Assembly (NCBI RefSeq): GCF_004118975.1
Contig: NZ_CP035376.1
Coordinates: 2,790,001-2,854,000, forward strand
Reading direction: 5' to 3'
DNA: 64,000 nucleotides
Source: Luteimonas sp. YGD11-2
GTDB lineage: Bacteria; Pseudomonadota; Gammaproteobacteria; Xanthomonadales; Xanthomonadaceae
The stretch's first letter is position 1. Each line of letters begins with the position of its first letter. Below the pieces are notes generated by a model. That model was not told where the DNA came from and ran no database searches. It worked only from the letters and a program-made list of their open reading frames with translations. This document shows positions 17,618 through 25,300 of the stretch, piece after piece. The position numbers and the translations under genes were made by a program.

Positions 17618-18472
17618 ATGGCAGCGAAATTCCTTGGCCAGTTCCTGCTGGAACGTGGCGTCATCACCGCCGCCCAGCTGCTGGCGGCGATCGAAGCGCA
17701 ACGCGCGTCCAACCCGCTGCTGGGCGAACTGGCGGTGGATCGAGGCCTGCTCGACCCCGCGCAGGCGCGCCGCATCCAGCAGCGCCAGCGCGTGGAGGAC
17801 CGGCGCTTCGGCGACATCGCACTGGAGCTGGGCGTGCTCGACCAGGCCCAGCTGGATGCGCTGCTCGACGCGCAGAAGGCCGGCCGGCGGATGCTCGGCG
17901 ACGTGCTGCTGGAACAGGGCGCGCTCGACGCCGAACGCCTCGCTGCCGAACTCGCGCTGCACCGCGCCAGCCAGGAGGACGCCCGCCACGCGTTCGAAGC
18001 CGAGCTGGCGGCGCATCCGCTGGGCGATCTGGCCAACAGTGCGGTCGGGCTGTGCGCGCGGCTGTTCCCGCGCATGCTCGGCAGTCAGTGCCTGCCGGCC
18101 GAAGTGCTGGCCCCGGAAGAACTCGACACCTGGCCCGTGGTTGCGCATGTGCGCGTGGAAGGCGCCGCCCCGCTGGGCATCGCGCTGGCCAGCGACCTGC
18201 CCACTGCACGCGCACTGGCCTGCGCGCTGCTGCGCATCACCCCCGGGCAGTGCGATGACGAGCTTGCGCAGGATGCCCTCGGCGAAATGGTGAACGTGCT
18301 GATGGGCTACCTGGTGCACGACGTGCTGGCCGACGACGCCAGCTACCGCGCGCTGCCGCCGGATGCCTCGGTGCCGATCGCAACGCTTGCCGCCGACCGC
18401 GAGCGCAGCATCGCGATCGGCATGGGTTCACAGCTCGGCGGCTTCGTACTGCTGGTGGATCGCCCGGGCTGA
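17618..18472 (+). CDS. MshEN-like repeat protein with CheX-like C-terminus
   Basis: 284 residues. The first ~120 hold four repeats of the pattern LGxxLLxxGxLxxAQLxxALxxQ (FLGQFLLERGVITAAQLL, LLGELAVDRGLLDPAQ, FGDIALELGVLDQAQL, MLGDVLLEQGALDAERL), resembling the c-di-GMP-binding MshEN motif of T2SS/T4P ATPases. The C-terminal ~150 residues resemble CheX-type phosphatase domains (LGEMVNVLMGYLVHD), with the E and N residues used in CheC/CheX catalysis seen in EMVN. Lies just after a receiver gene, probably its partner. Family calls are by motif resemblance. Confidence 0.7.
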   Translation: MAAKFLGQFLLERGVITAAQLLAAIEAQRASNPLLGELAVDRGLLDPAQARRIQQRQRVEDRRFGDIALELGVLDQAQLDALLDAQKAGRRMLGDVLLEQGALDAERLAAELALHRASQEDARHAFEAELAAHPLGDLANSAVGLCARLFPRMLGSQCLPAEVLAPEELDTWPVVAHVRVEGAAPLGIALASDLPTARALACALLRITPGQCDDELAQDALGEMVNVLMGYLVHDVLADDASYRALPPDASVPIATLAADRERSIAIGMGSQLGGFVLLVDRPG

Positions 18473-18614
18473 TCGTTGCCTGCGCCGGTGAACCGGCGCC
18501 TGTCTGGCGCGGGCCAAACCTGCCGCAGGAACAGTGCCACCTGGTCCTCGCTGGCGTAGTCCATCACCCGCTCCACGCCGGCGCGGTAAGCGCGCGGCCT
18601 GCTCAATACAAAAT

Positions 18615-18651
18615 GAAGATGCCGCGCACCCGGAAGGTGCGCGGCATCTTC
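18615..18651 (-). terminator. strong intrinsic terminator of the BON lipoprotein gene
   Basis: 16-bp perfect stem (GAAGATGCCGCGCACC and its complement) with a 5-base loop; on the minus strand it is followed by ATTTTGTATT. It lies 45 bases past the BON gene stop. Confidence 0.85.
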
Positions 18652-18695
18652 GTGTCCGTTCGGGGCGCGCCCTCGCGGGCCACGCCCGTGCGGCA

Positions 18696-19136
18696 TTACT
18701 GGGCGTTGCCGACCGTCAGGTTGGTGGTCTGCACGTCGGTCACGCCTTCGATCTCACGCGCGATGCGGGTAGCGGTATCGATCTGCGCCTGGCTCTCGAC
18801 CTGGCCCTGCAGGGTCACCACGCCGTTGAGGGTGTCGACGTTGATGTCGAGGCCCGAGACGTCGGAATCGGCCAGCAGCGAGGACTTCACCTTGGTGGTG
18901 ATCCAGGTGTCGTCGACCGGCTGGTCCGAATCGCGGCCGTCGCCGATGGCGTCGGGGTTGGCATCGGTGGCGGCATCGTTGCGGTCCATGTCGGCGGCCA
19001 CGGTGCCGGCCGGGGTCTGCATGGCCGGGTCGTTGGCGACGCCGTCGTCGTTGCGATCGGCGGTGCAGCCGACGGCGAACGCCAGCACGGAAGACAGCGC
19101 GATCGCCAGGGGAATACGGGTGATGTTGTTGGTCAT
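18696..19136 (-). CDS. BON-domain lipoprotein (OsmY/Kbp-like)
   Basis: 146 residues: lipoprotein signal with lipobox FAVGC, an Asp-rich disordered stretch (about 25-75), then one BON domain (DDTWITTKVKSSLLAD..SGLDINVDTLNGVVTLQG to the C-terminus VTDVQTTNLTV). BON lipoproteins sit in the periplasm and support outer-membrane integrity under osmotic stress. GGAG lies 7 bases before the ATG. It is monocistronic, with its own terminator. Confidence 0.9.
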   Translation of the reverse strand: MTNNITRIPLAIALSSVLAFAVGCTADRNDDGVANDPAMQTPAGTVAADMDRNDAATDANPDAIGDGRDSDQPVDDTWITTKVKSSLLADSDVSGLDINVDTLNGVVTLQGQVESQAQIDTATRIAREIEGVTDVQTTNLTVGNAQ

Positions 19137-19246
19137 CTGGAATCTCCAGCGTTTGGGAGTGGGCTGGAGTGTGCTCAGCAGGGTGCACACGTCGCGTGAG
19201 CGACGGGCGCCCGTTCATGGACGGGCAAGACTGTCGTGAATCGCCA

Positions 19247-19723
19247 CTAGCACCCGCAGGTGCCGGTGCCGGAATAGCCGCGGCGGCCCTGCGGCCCGGA
19301 GATGATCACGCGCGCGCGCACGTCGAAGTACTCGCACTCCTCGCCCTGGGCGTGCTTGGGGCACGTGGCCGGCGCCGGGGAATACCGGATTTCGATCCTG
19401 CTTTCACCGTGGCCATAGGTCTCGACCCAGGAGTCGCCCGGGCCGTGGCTGAAGACATCGCTGCGGGCGGTCCAGGCGGATGCGGCAACCGCGCCCTGCC
19501 CTGCATCGAAGTGAAGCGGAGCACCATCCTCGAGTTCGTGGAAGAAGTGCGCCTCCCCCGCGGGGCAGCTGTTCCCGGCGACCACGATCCTGCAGCCACA
19601 GGACGCCGACGGCACGCAGGCCAATGGCCCCTCCCCGCCCTGCGCCCCGCCCGCGCATGCCGCGATGGCTGCCGTGGCGATCACCAGCAACACACCCACC
19701 ACCCGCCGCCCACGACGCGACAC
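19247..19723 (-). CDS. hypothetical cysteine-rich lipoprotein
   Basis: 158 residues from a GTG start; lipoprotein signal (VVGVLLVIATAAIAAC). The mature part has at least six cysteines (CVPSASCGC, SCPAG, CPKHAQGEEC, TGTCGC), so disulfides are likely. The start has GGAGG 9 bases upstream, inside the end of the preceding monooxygenase-like gene, and only 2 bases separate the two genes. Function unknown. Confidence 0.65.
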   Translation of the reverse strand: MSRRGRRVVGVLLVIATAAIAACAGGAQGGEGPLACVPSASCGCRIVVAGNSCPAGEAHFFHELEDGAPLHFDAGQGAVAASAWTARSDVFSHGPGDSWVETYGHGESRIEIRYSPAPATCPKHAQGEECEYFDVRARVIISGPQGRRGYSGTGTCGC

Positions 19724-19725
19724 GG

Positions 19726-20040
19726 TCAGCCGCCTCCCAGGGCGGTGGTGACCGTGTAGTGCTGCACCTGCGGCTCGAACTCCAGCAGGAAATCCGCGTC
19801 CTCCGGGAAATACCTCGCCACCAGCACGTCGTCGCCGGCGAAGGCACGGATGCTGGCCTCCGACGCCCAGTAGCTGAGCGTCATGAAATGCGTGATCTCC
19901 CCCTCGTCACGCCGCAGCACGCAGGCGCTGATGTTTCCCGGCACCGCGCGGTAGCCCGTTTGCGCGCGCTCCTCGAGCAGGGCCGCATAGGCATCGGCCT
20001 TGGCGCGGAGGGTGATGCCATGCCACATGCGACAGATCAT
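19726..20040 (-). CDS. antibiotic biosynthesis monooxygenase-like (ABM) small protein
   Basis: 104 residues with the ferredoxin-like dimeric alpha/beta-barrel pattern: MWHGITLRAKADAYAALL, GYRAVPGN..CVLRRDEGEITHFMTLSYWAS and a late hydrophobic strand VQHYTV. Proteins of this fold include ABM-type oxygenases and uncharacterised stress proteins. Tandem and almost contiguous with the lipoprotein gene downstream. Confidence 0.75.
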   Translation of the reverse strand: MICRMWHGITLRAKADAYAALLEERAQTGYRAVPGNISACVLRRDEGEITHFMTLSYWASEASIRAFAGDDVLVARYFPEDADFLLEFEPQVQHYTVTTALGGG

Positions 20041-20076
20041 GGGATTGCCCCGGAAGGTGGCCGACCAATCCGCAGG

Positions 20077-20523
20077 CTATCGCAGGGCACGCCGCAACCG
20101 GGCGGCCAGTTCGATGCGTTCGTCCCGGGTGTACGGCAGTTTCTGCCCCCCGTGCAGGCCATCACACGGAGAACGCGGGAAGACGTGCAGGTGGTAATGC
20201 CATACATCCTGATCGCCCGCCGGGCCATTGTGCTGGCGCGTGGAGATCCCTTCGCATCCGAACGCACTGCGCATCGCGTGCGCGAGGCGCCGCGTGGCAC
20301 CGAAGAAGTCCTTGCCGAGTTCATCGGGAATGTGGAAGAGGTTCTCGTAGTGCTGCCGCGGCACCACCAGGCAGTTGCCGTGGATGCCGGCGTAGTGGTG
20401 CAGCGGTACCAGAGCGAAAACGTCCGGCTCGACCAGCACGACCGTCGGATCCACCGCGGGCGTCGGCAGCGATTCTGCGATGCGGCAGAAGGGGCAGGCG
20501 TAGCCGGGCGGCGCGTGTTTCAT
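20077..20523 (-). CDS. HIT-family nucleotide-binding hydrolase
   Basis: 148 residues. The histidine triad is visible as WHYHLHVFP. An N-terminal CPFCRI suggests a zinc-binding cysteine site as in Fhit/HINT-type proteins, and NGPAGDQDVWHYH matches the family consensus. HIT proteins hydrolyse or transfer nucleotide monophosphates. The ATG is preceded by GGAGGGGAG at ideal spacing. It is the last chromosomal gene before the cassette array. Confidence 0.92.
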   Translation of the reverse strand: MKHAPPGYACPFCRIAESLPTPAVDPTVVLVEPDVFALVPLHHYAGIHGNCLVVPRQHYENLFHIPDELGKDFFGATRRLAHAMRSAFGCEGISTRQHNGPAGDQDVWHYHLHVFPRSPCDGLHGGQKLPYTRDERIELAARLRRALR

Positions 20524-20675
20524 GGACTCCCCTCCAATAGGAGCGATCACTGCACATCCGTACCGGGGTGTCATCCACCCAAAGTGAATCTGAGGCCGTT
20601 AGCGCACGACTTGCAGCTGCTTATCGAAACCATCCCGCGGACCGCCGCTATAACAGTGGAGCCAGCAAAGCCTTT

Positions 20676-20729
20676 GCCTAACCTTTGAACCACGCACGAA
20701 GCGACTTCGGCTTGGACGCATTGCCAGGC
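20676..20729 (-). repeat. attC A (degenerate, array end)
   Basis: 54 bases from GCCTAAC to TTGCCAGGC. The right core has GCCAGGC in place of GTTAGGC, so it is probably inactive. Inner CGAAGCGACTTCG stem present. It follows the MazG-like gene. Confidence 0.7.
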
Positions 20730-20737
20730 GGCTCCAT

Positions 20738-21064
20738 CTACCTGGCCAATTCGCCTGACACGTACTCTGAAATCTCCCGCGTATTCCTGACGAACTCCCC
20801 CTCAAGATCAACCCCGCACTTGTTGGCCAACACCATGATTGACCAGAGGCAGTCCGACAGTTCATGGCCGAGCTTGGGCTGGTGGTCACTGATCGTTCGG
20901 ACGCCGGCGTTAGCCTGGATCAGCTTGGCCAAGTCGCCAACATCTCCCATCAACCCAAGGGCAAGTTCCTGAGTGCTCCAGACGCGACCGTAGCGTTTGA
21001 CCTCAAGCTGCTCGTAGAGATCGTTGAGTTGGAGCGCTGTCTGTTCGAGATCGCTGAAGTTCAT
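20738..21064 (-). CDS. MazG-like nucleotide pyrophosphohydrolase (cassette gene)
   Basis: 108 residues with the MazG/dUTPase-like metal-binding pattern: GLMGDVGDLAKL and later HELSDCLWSIM, although the first helix has GDVGD in place of the usual EVGE-type run. Such proteins hydrolyse non-canonical NTPs; MazG-like genes recur in integron cassettes. It is the last cassette gene before degenerate attC A, 8 bases after its stop. Base composition is lower in GC than the chromosomal flanks. Confidence 0.75.
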   Translation of the reverse strand: MNFSDLEQTALQLNDLYEQLEVKRYGRVWSTQELALGLMGDVGDLAKLIQANAGVRTISDHQPKLGHELSDCLWSIMVLANKCGVDLEGEFVRNTREISEYVSGELAR

Positions 21065-21072
21065 TTCATGCC

Positions 21073-21132
21073 ACCTAACACCAGAATTAAGCCGTGCCGC
21101 GAAGCGGCATCGGCTTGAATGATTTGTTAGCC
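21073..21132 (-). repeat. attC B (60 bp)
   Basis: ACCTAAC at left, GTTAGCC at right, with TTAAGCCGTGCCG / CGGCATCGGCTTGAA pairing inside. It supplies the stop codon of the gene at 21127-21750. Confidence 0.9.
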
Positions 21133-21750
21133 GCCTTCCCGATCAAGGATAACGAGTGGAGTGGCCACCCACTGCTTGAAAGCAGTGCGTGCCGAGAACA
21201 CGCGCAGCAAGGATCTGCAGGGTAGCGACATCTGATCTACGACTAAATGCGTAAGCCCTTTGAAGGTGGCGACGCCAGAAACAAAATACTGGTCCGTTGG
21301 GGCGAGGGCAAACTTACCATTGTTTGCTTTGATCGTAAAAAAGGCTTCCTCACCGATAAGTTCTCGCGTTGGGTCCGCGGGTTTATGCTCGTGGGCTCCC
21401 ACCACGGTCACAACTCCCGTGCTCCGGGTCAGCTTGACCTTGCTGGCAGTGAGGGTCCCCTCGACCCAGAAGTGCCCAGACGCATCGCCAAGGCTGAAAT
21501 TTTCAAACTTTGGGTACTTTCCAAGATGCCCCATTAGCTCATCAAGCATTTGCAGCGTGGATATCTCGAACGCCCTGCTCTCGCTAGAGCTGCCGCCTCC
21601 CGAGAATAGAGCTAGCGACGCCGCTGCTTGCATGCTTTGTGTGCGCGTTATCCGGGTGGTTGGCGATATGTTTCGCTCCGCCTCGTAGACTCGGGATATG
21701 AACTCAGCATCAAGGTAGATTAATCTCTCAACGAGCGATTTGTCTTTCAT
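21127..21750 (-). CDS. cassette-encoded hypothetical protein (207 aa)
   Basis: 207 residues beginning MKDKSLVERLIYLDAEFISRVYEAE, a helical N-terminus, then a Ser/Gly-rich turn (FSGGGSSSES) and a beta-rich C-terminal half. The N-terminus recalls DUF6414-type proteins (short membrane-less proteins beginning with a YLD motif), but I cannot confirm the family. The stop TAA comes from the attC core site. Atypical base composition supports recent acquisition as a cassette. Confidence 0.7.
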   Translation of the reverse strand: MKDKSLVERLIYLDAEFISRVYEAERNISPTTRITRTQSMQAAASLALFSGGGSSSESRAFEISTLQMLDELMGHLGKYPKFENFSLGDASGHFWVEGTLTASKVKLTRSTGVVTVVGAHEHKPADPTRELIGEEAFFTIKANNGKFALAPTDQYFVSGVATFKGLTHLVVDQMSLPCRSLLRVFSARTAFKQWVATPLVILDREGG

Positions 21751-21753
21751 GGT

Positions 21754-21813
21754 GGCTAACGCTTGAGTTAAGCCGCGCCGCGAAACGGTGTCGGCTTTAA
21801 CGAATTGTTATGC
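21754..21813 (-). repeat. attC C (60 bp)
   Basis: GGCTAAC at left and GTTATGC at right; inner TTAAGCCGCGCCG / CGGTGTCGGCTTTAA. Core sites deviate slightly from consensus. Confidence 0.85.
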
Positions 21814-21816
21814 GCT

Positions 21817-22293
21817 TCAGACGGTCGCATACACAGTCTTCTCATTCGACGCCCCTGCCTCGTCAGCCCAGTTGAGTACTACTTTGTGCTTGCTTCTGCT
21901 GCCCATGTGGATCGACGCAAGCAGTTCAACCGATTGGTGCGGCTCAAGCAGTTCCATCGGAAACTTCCGATCAACATCTGATTTGCTAACTACGTTATCG
22001 CCGTCAGGGAACGAAATGCGCACGTTGGTGGCGGCAGCCTTGCCCTTATTGAAGACGCGAAGACGGTAGTTGCTGCTTCCCAGCTTAATGAACGTGGCAC
22101 CGAGATCCGCCCGCTTTTCTCTATTTGTCTCTGCCTCTTCTCTAGCGAGGAGGCGCCTATTTAGTTGCTCCTGAGTCTCTATCAGCGCGCGCTGGCGGTT
22201 GTTGAACTGGACCGTCTTCCAGGTGGCATAGGCGGAAAGCATAAGCGCTAGTACCGCCGCAGCATCTGTCAATGTGATTGAACTGCTCATCAT
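21817..22293 (-). CDS. cassette-encoded membrane-anchored protein (158 aa)
   Basis: 158 residues: one N-terminal membrane helix (ITLTDAAAVLALMLSAYATW), a charged coiled-coil stretch rich in Arg/Glu (QRALIETQEQLNRRLLAREE), then a beta-domain (YRLRVFNKGKAAATNVRISF) resembling a CARDB/Ig-like fold. It starts 4 bases inside the end of the zinc-ribbon gene, so the two share one cassette and are translationally coupled. Function unknown. Confidence 0.7.
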   Translation of the reverse strand: MMSSSITLTDAAAVLALMLSAYATWKTVQFNNRQRALIETQEQLNRRLLAREEAETNREKRADLGATFIKLGSSNYRLRVFNKGKAAATNVRISFPDGDNVVSKSDVDRKFPMELLEPHQSVELLASIHMGSRSKHKVVLNWADEAGASNEKTVYATV

Positions 22294-22559
22294 TTGAACT
22301 TGATGAACTTGCTACCACGAAAGGCCTTTGCCAGTTCACGCTTTATGTCGCCAGTGACTTCGCGGCCAATCTCCTTGACATGCTCGTCGATGTTCTCGCG
22401 ATTCGCCTTGATTAGATTCTCTCGGCTGATTTCAAGGCCGCAGGACGCACAGATCATCTCTTCGGCAGCTTCGGGGTTGCCAGTGGACTGCGAGAAGCTA
22501 CTCGTCCCGCATGTCGGGCAGAGCAGTTCGATAGAGCGGTTGTACTTTTCCGGGCTCAT
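22290..22559 (-). CDS. zinc-ribbon protein (cassette gene, first of two)
   Basis: 89 residues with two CxxC pairs (LLCPTCGTS and MICASCGLE) forming a zinc ribbon, then a charged helical tail (HVKEIGREVTGDIKREL) ending KFIKFK. The protein sits upstream of, and overlaps, the membrane-anchored gene. Two-gene cassettes are unusual; the overlap suggests the proteins work together. Confidence 0.75.
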   Translation of the reverse strand: MSPEKYNRSIELLCPTCGTSSFSQSTGNPEAAEEMICASCGLEISRENLIKANRENIDEHVKEIGREVTGDIKRELAKAFRGSKFIKFK

Positions 22560-22577
22560 CGTTCCTCCTCAGTGAGC

Positions 22578-22637
22578 GCATAACGCCTGAATTAAGCCGC
22601 GCCGCAAAGCGGCGTCGGCTTGAATGAATTGTTAGCT
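22578..22637 (-). repeat. attC D (60 bp)
   Basis: GCATAAC at left, GTTAGCT at right; inner TGAATTAAGCCGCGCC and its pairing arm. The TAACGCCTGAATTAAG string is the same as in the attC split by the IS110 element. Confidence 0.9.
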
Positions 22638-23129
22638 CCCCTGCGAGGAAAGCGGGATGACGACGCTTGAAACAGTGGAAGTCTCGTCACTCACTTTGGC
22701 CCACCGCAAACTGTTGAAGATAAGATTGATCCGAAAGCGGTCCGTCTCGATCTCCGCCTCATACATCGGGCTGCGTAGTCGATTAGCCCAGTCAGCCGCT
22801 TTTGCAGATGGCTCAATTGCCCGGATGCCCGGCCACGCCAGCGACCAGCAAGTACCCCACACATAGCCATCCGGCTCGCCCGCACCCAGCCAAGACTGGT
22901 AGTCAACGAATGCCTCTCCCCAGGACTTTGCCCATACATCGTCTGCTATGGCGGTGACGTAGCTCAACTCAGCGACATGAGTGAACTGAACTTGGTGCCG
23001 CCCGGGATCTTTGCCCATCGGGGACTCAACCAACAAGGTGTAGTCCCTGCCATGCGGGACAAAGCCATGGTCCATGACCCCAAAGTCACAGTCGGGCAAC
23101 CAATCAAAGAGAGCGCCAAGGGGATGCAT
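22632..23129 (-). CDS. cassette-encoded hypothetical protein (165 aa)
   Basis: 165 residues, no signal or membrane segment. Aromatic-rich conserved-looking stretches (FDWLPDCDFGVMDHGFVPHGRDY, EAFVDYQSWLG) suggest a folded soluble protein; it recalls YxiG-like immunity-type proteins but I am not sure. The stop TAA is provided by attC D. Codon use is A/T-richer than the chromosome. Confidence 0.68.
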   Translation of the reverse strand: MHPLGALFDWLPDCDFGVMDHGFVPHGRDYTLLVESPMGKDPGRHQVQFTHVAELSYVTAIADDVWAKSWGEAFVDYQSWLGAGEPDGYVWGTCWSLAWPGIRAIEPSAKAADWANRLRSPMYEAEIETDRFRINLIFNSLRWAKVSDETSTVSSVVIPLSSQGS

Positions 23130-23136
23130 GTTGGGG

Positions 23137-23196
23137 AGCTAACGCCAGAGTTAAGCCGCGCCGCGAAGCGGCGTCGGCTTGAATGAATTGTTAGGC
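23137..23196 (-). repeat. attC E (60 bp)
   Basis: AGCTAAC at left and GTTAGGC at right; inner TTAAGCCGCGCCG with matching arm. Confidence 0.9.
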
Positions 23197-23212
23197 GACA
23201 ACATGCGCGCCC

Positions 23213-23449
23213 TTACTTCTTCTTCGGCGCGCTCTTCTTCGTAACTGCAGCCTTGGGAAGGGCTTTCTTCTTTGCCTCACTCAACGCGACACGAAGTTCC
23301 TTCTTCTCTGCATCCTTTACCTTGCCCTTCGCCTTCTCCGCGGCAAGGCTGGCCTTAAGGGCCGCTACTTGCGCCAAGAGCCGATCCTCGCGGGGTGAGT
23401 GATTTTTGCTGCCTGGCCTGCGGCCGCCTGCGCTCTTCTTCGTTGCCAT
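23213..23449 (-). CDS. lysine-rich coiled-coil protein (cassette gene)
   Basis: 78 residues: a basic N-terminus (MATKKSAGGRRPGSKNH), a central alanine/leucine helix (LLAQVAALKASLAAEKAKGK) and a Lys/Ala tail (TKKSAPKKK). The pattern resembles nucleoid-associated or histone-like tails. Possibly DNA-binding. It carries its own spacing to attC E. Confidence 0.7.
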   Translation of the reverse strand: MATKKSAGGRRPGSKNHSPREDRLLAQVAALKASLAAEKAKGKVKDAEKKELRVALSEAKKKALPKAAVTKKSAPKKK

Positions 23450-23500
23450 GGTTTTCCCCTGTTGTTGAACAAAACTACGGTCGATTCGCCCTGTGTTGTC

Positions 23501-23612
23501 GCCTAACGCCTAAGTTAAGCCGACCCGCGCAGTGAAGCGAACCACATGGCAAGCTCTTCCTGCCATGTGGGGCGCGTAACGAAGCGGGTTCGGCTTGAAC
23601 GCATTGTTAGGC
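23501..23612 (-). repeat. attC F (112 bp, long class)
   Basis: GCCTAAC at left and GTTAGGC at right. The longer central stem contains CACATGGCAAG...CTTCCTGCCATGTG pairing in addition to the usual arms. Confidence 0.92.
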
Positions 23613-23942
23613 CCCACCGGTAGAACCCACGAGTACCAGTACAAGATAGCTGAGAAGCCCAAGTGGCAGGCAAACGCGGATACGGCGCACGAACCGTGCA
23701 GCCACGGGAGCATTAAGTTGGCGAGCCCTTGAACCGAGGGCAATCTTCACTACCTCGGCTCCGACGTTCGGATTGGCGACTCGAGGAAAGCCGGTATAGA
23801 AGAAGTCCAATGCTCCACGAACATTGACCCATTCTGGCTTCTCGGCAGCGATGACTCCATGCAGCCGAAACATCGCATGCAAGTAAAAGAATGTGCACAG
23901 GAATGCGATGACTGCTGCAATGGAGATCACGAGCTGCGCCAT
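23607..23942 (-). CDS. cassette-encoded membrane protein (111 aa)
   Basis: 111 residues, two membrane segments (LVISIAAVIAFLCTFFYLHAM near the start and LGLLSYLVLVLVG at the end) with a basic loop between. The true start is the ATG giving MAQLVISIAAV; the frame is open upstream through the attC but that is repeat sequence. Stop supplied by attC F. Confidence 0.68.
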   Translation of the reverse strand: MAQLVISIAAVIAFLCTFFYLHAMFRLHGVIAAEKPEWVNVRGALDFFYTGFPRVANPNVGAEVVKIALGSRARQLNAPVAARFVRRIRVCLPLGLLSYLVLVLVGSTGGA

Positions 23943-23947
23943 GTGGG

Positions 23948-24059
23948 GCCTAACACCTAAGTTAAGCCGAGACGCGTAGTGGAGCAAAGCACATGGCAAG
24001 CTGTACCTGCCATGTGCTTTGCGTAACGAAGCGGCTTCGGCTTGAACGCATTGTTAGGC
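23948..24059 (-). repeat. attC G (112 bp, long class)
   Basis: GCCTAAC to GTTAGGC; central arms AAGCACATGGCAAG and CTTGCCATGTGCTTT mirror-paired. Clear long-class site. Confidence 0.92.
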
Positions 24060-24072
24060 CGCGGTGCGGATA

Positions 24073-24444
24073 CTAGAGCCATGCCATTTGAGCCCATGCA
24101 GTAGCCATGGCGGTTAGAGCCGAGATGACGCAAACGACGACAAAGACCCCAACCGCACCTAAGAAGGCGACGGCCCCATGCTTCCAGCCGCGCGATCGAA
24201 TGAAGTAGTAAGGCAACGCGACAGCCGCAAGGCCAAAGACTGCCACATTCAGAATCGGCGAGCGACGGTAGGATCTCTGGATGGCATCTGCACGAAACCA
24301 GACAAATGTGGCCATGGCGAAGAGAATGACAAGCAGAGCCTCTATAGCTTCTGACGGATTGAATGGATCGGGATACTGTGTAGCCACGCCAGAAGCTGCT
24401 GCCACTGCAGCGAGTGAGAGTAGTGCGACCGTCTTTACGTCCAT
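24073..24444 (-). CDS. cassette-encoded membrane protein (123 aa)
   Basis: 123 residues with about four membrane segments (VKTVALLSLAAVAAASGVA, ALLVILFAMATFVWF, ILNVAVFGLAAVALPYYFI, VAFLGAVGVFVVVCVISAL). Start chosen at the ATG just outside attC H; the upstream in-frame ATG lies inside the attC. No family recognised. Confidence 0.68.
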   Translation of the reverse strand: MDVKTVALLSLAAVAAASGVATQYPDPFNPSEAIEALLVILFAMATFVWFRADAIQRSYRRSPILNVAVFGLAAVALPYYFIRSRGWKHGAVAFLGAVGVFVVVCVISALTAMATAWAQMAWL

Positions 24445-24447
24445 GAG

Positions 24448-24559
24448 GCCTAACACCTAAGTTAAGCCGACCCGCGCAGTGGAGTGGACCAGGTGGCAAG
24501 CTTTACCTGCCGCCTGGGCCGCGTAACGAAGCGGGTTCGGCTTGAACGCATTGTTAGGC
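24448..24559 (-). repeat. attC H (112 bp, long class)
   Basis: GCCTAAC to GTTAGGC; central CAGGTGGCAAGC and its complementary GCCGCCTG region distinguish it slightly from attC F and G. Confidence 0.92.
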
Positions 24560-24925
24560 GGCGCGCCACAGTGCAATGCCGCCGATGACGAACAGTACCA
24601 GCCACGACAGGTGCTTGCCCCTTGTGAGAAGCAACGGCAAGAACCCTGAGGCAACGAAGGTTAGCCCGATGACCTGGAGCATGCCCGACACCGTGAGGTC
24701 GCCGCGACCCGCATGCACCAGAAGCGCAGCAAAGCCGAACCACGCGACCGTGGTGATGTGCCAGGCAAAGCGCAACGTTCGGGTCGTGAACGCCGAGCCG
24801 CCGAATAGCTTTGGCAGATCACTACGGCGAAATAGCCGGGTCAGGATGTACCGCTCACCAAGCAGCGAGTGAGCCGCGCCCAAAGCCACGGCGAGAACTG
24901 CTGCGAAGTAGAGAAGTCCTTCCAT
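24554..24925 (-). CDS. cassette-encoded membrane protein (123 aa)
   Basis: 123 residues; four membrane segments (LLYFAAVLAVALGAAHSLL, FAWHITTVAWFGFAALLVH, MLQVIGLTFVASGFLPLLL and LSWLVLFVIGGIALW) with an RLFRR basic loop. Start ATG lies 5 bases from attC I. Stop TAA is in attC H. No family recognised with confidence. Confidence 0.7.
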   Translation of the reverse strand: MEGLLYFAAVLAVALGAAHSLLGERYILTRLFRRSDLPKLFGGSAFTTRTLRFAWHITTVAWFGFAALLVHAGRGDLTVSGMLQVIGLTFVASGFLPLLLTRGKHLSWLVLFVIGGIALWRAA

Positions 24926-24929
24926 AGCC

Positions 24930-24989
24930 GCCTAACACCAGAGTTAAGCCGTGCCGCGAAGCGGCATCGGCTTGAACGACTCGTTAGGC
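24930..24989 (-). repeat. attC I (60 bp)
   Basis: GCCTAAC to GTTAGGC; short class with TTAAGCCGTGCCG inner arm. Confidence 0.9.
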
Positions 24990-25289
24990 CGCCGTTCCCT
25001 GGCACCTGCGCCCGACGTGCGGCAGCCCAACCCCTGAGGCGAACAGTACAACAAGCGCTGTGCCTGGTGCTGCCGAAACGCACCCTGCGCGCGGCCACGA
25101 ACCCTCACCGCGCACTGCCCGAAGCCGACCCGGCAGGTCGAACCTTGCGAAGAGTCGCGCCTGTCCGAAGCCGAGCTGCTGCATGGCTGACTGCCGATGC
25201 CTGCACCGCGCGTGAGAGGTGCAAACGCTGCGGATGAGCGAGGCGCTACAGATTGCCTGGAACCCGGCGACAACAGTGCGGGAAACAAG
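24990..25289. other. cassette body with no convincing gene
   Basis: 300 bases between attC I and the split attC. Short minus-strand frames exist (25184-24984 and a TTG-started frame 25288-24944 that runs into the attC), but both look like low-complexity Arg/Ser/Gly noise without a ribosome site. It could be a gene-less cassette or one whose function is regulatory RNA. Confidence 0.5.
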
Positions 25290-25300
25290 GCCTAACGCCT
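25290..25300 (-). repeat. attC J, left part (split by IS110)
   Basis: GCCTAACGCCT. Joined to 27073-27121 it rebuilds a normal short-class attC. Confidence 0.85.

Noticed and set aside
18479..18605. Minus-strand fragment reading MDYASEDQVALFLRQVW
   Set aside because: Looks protein-like for about 30 codons but continues antisense into the MshEN-like gene; possibly a relic, not supportable.
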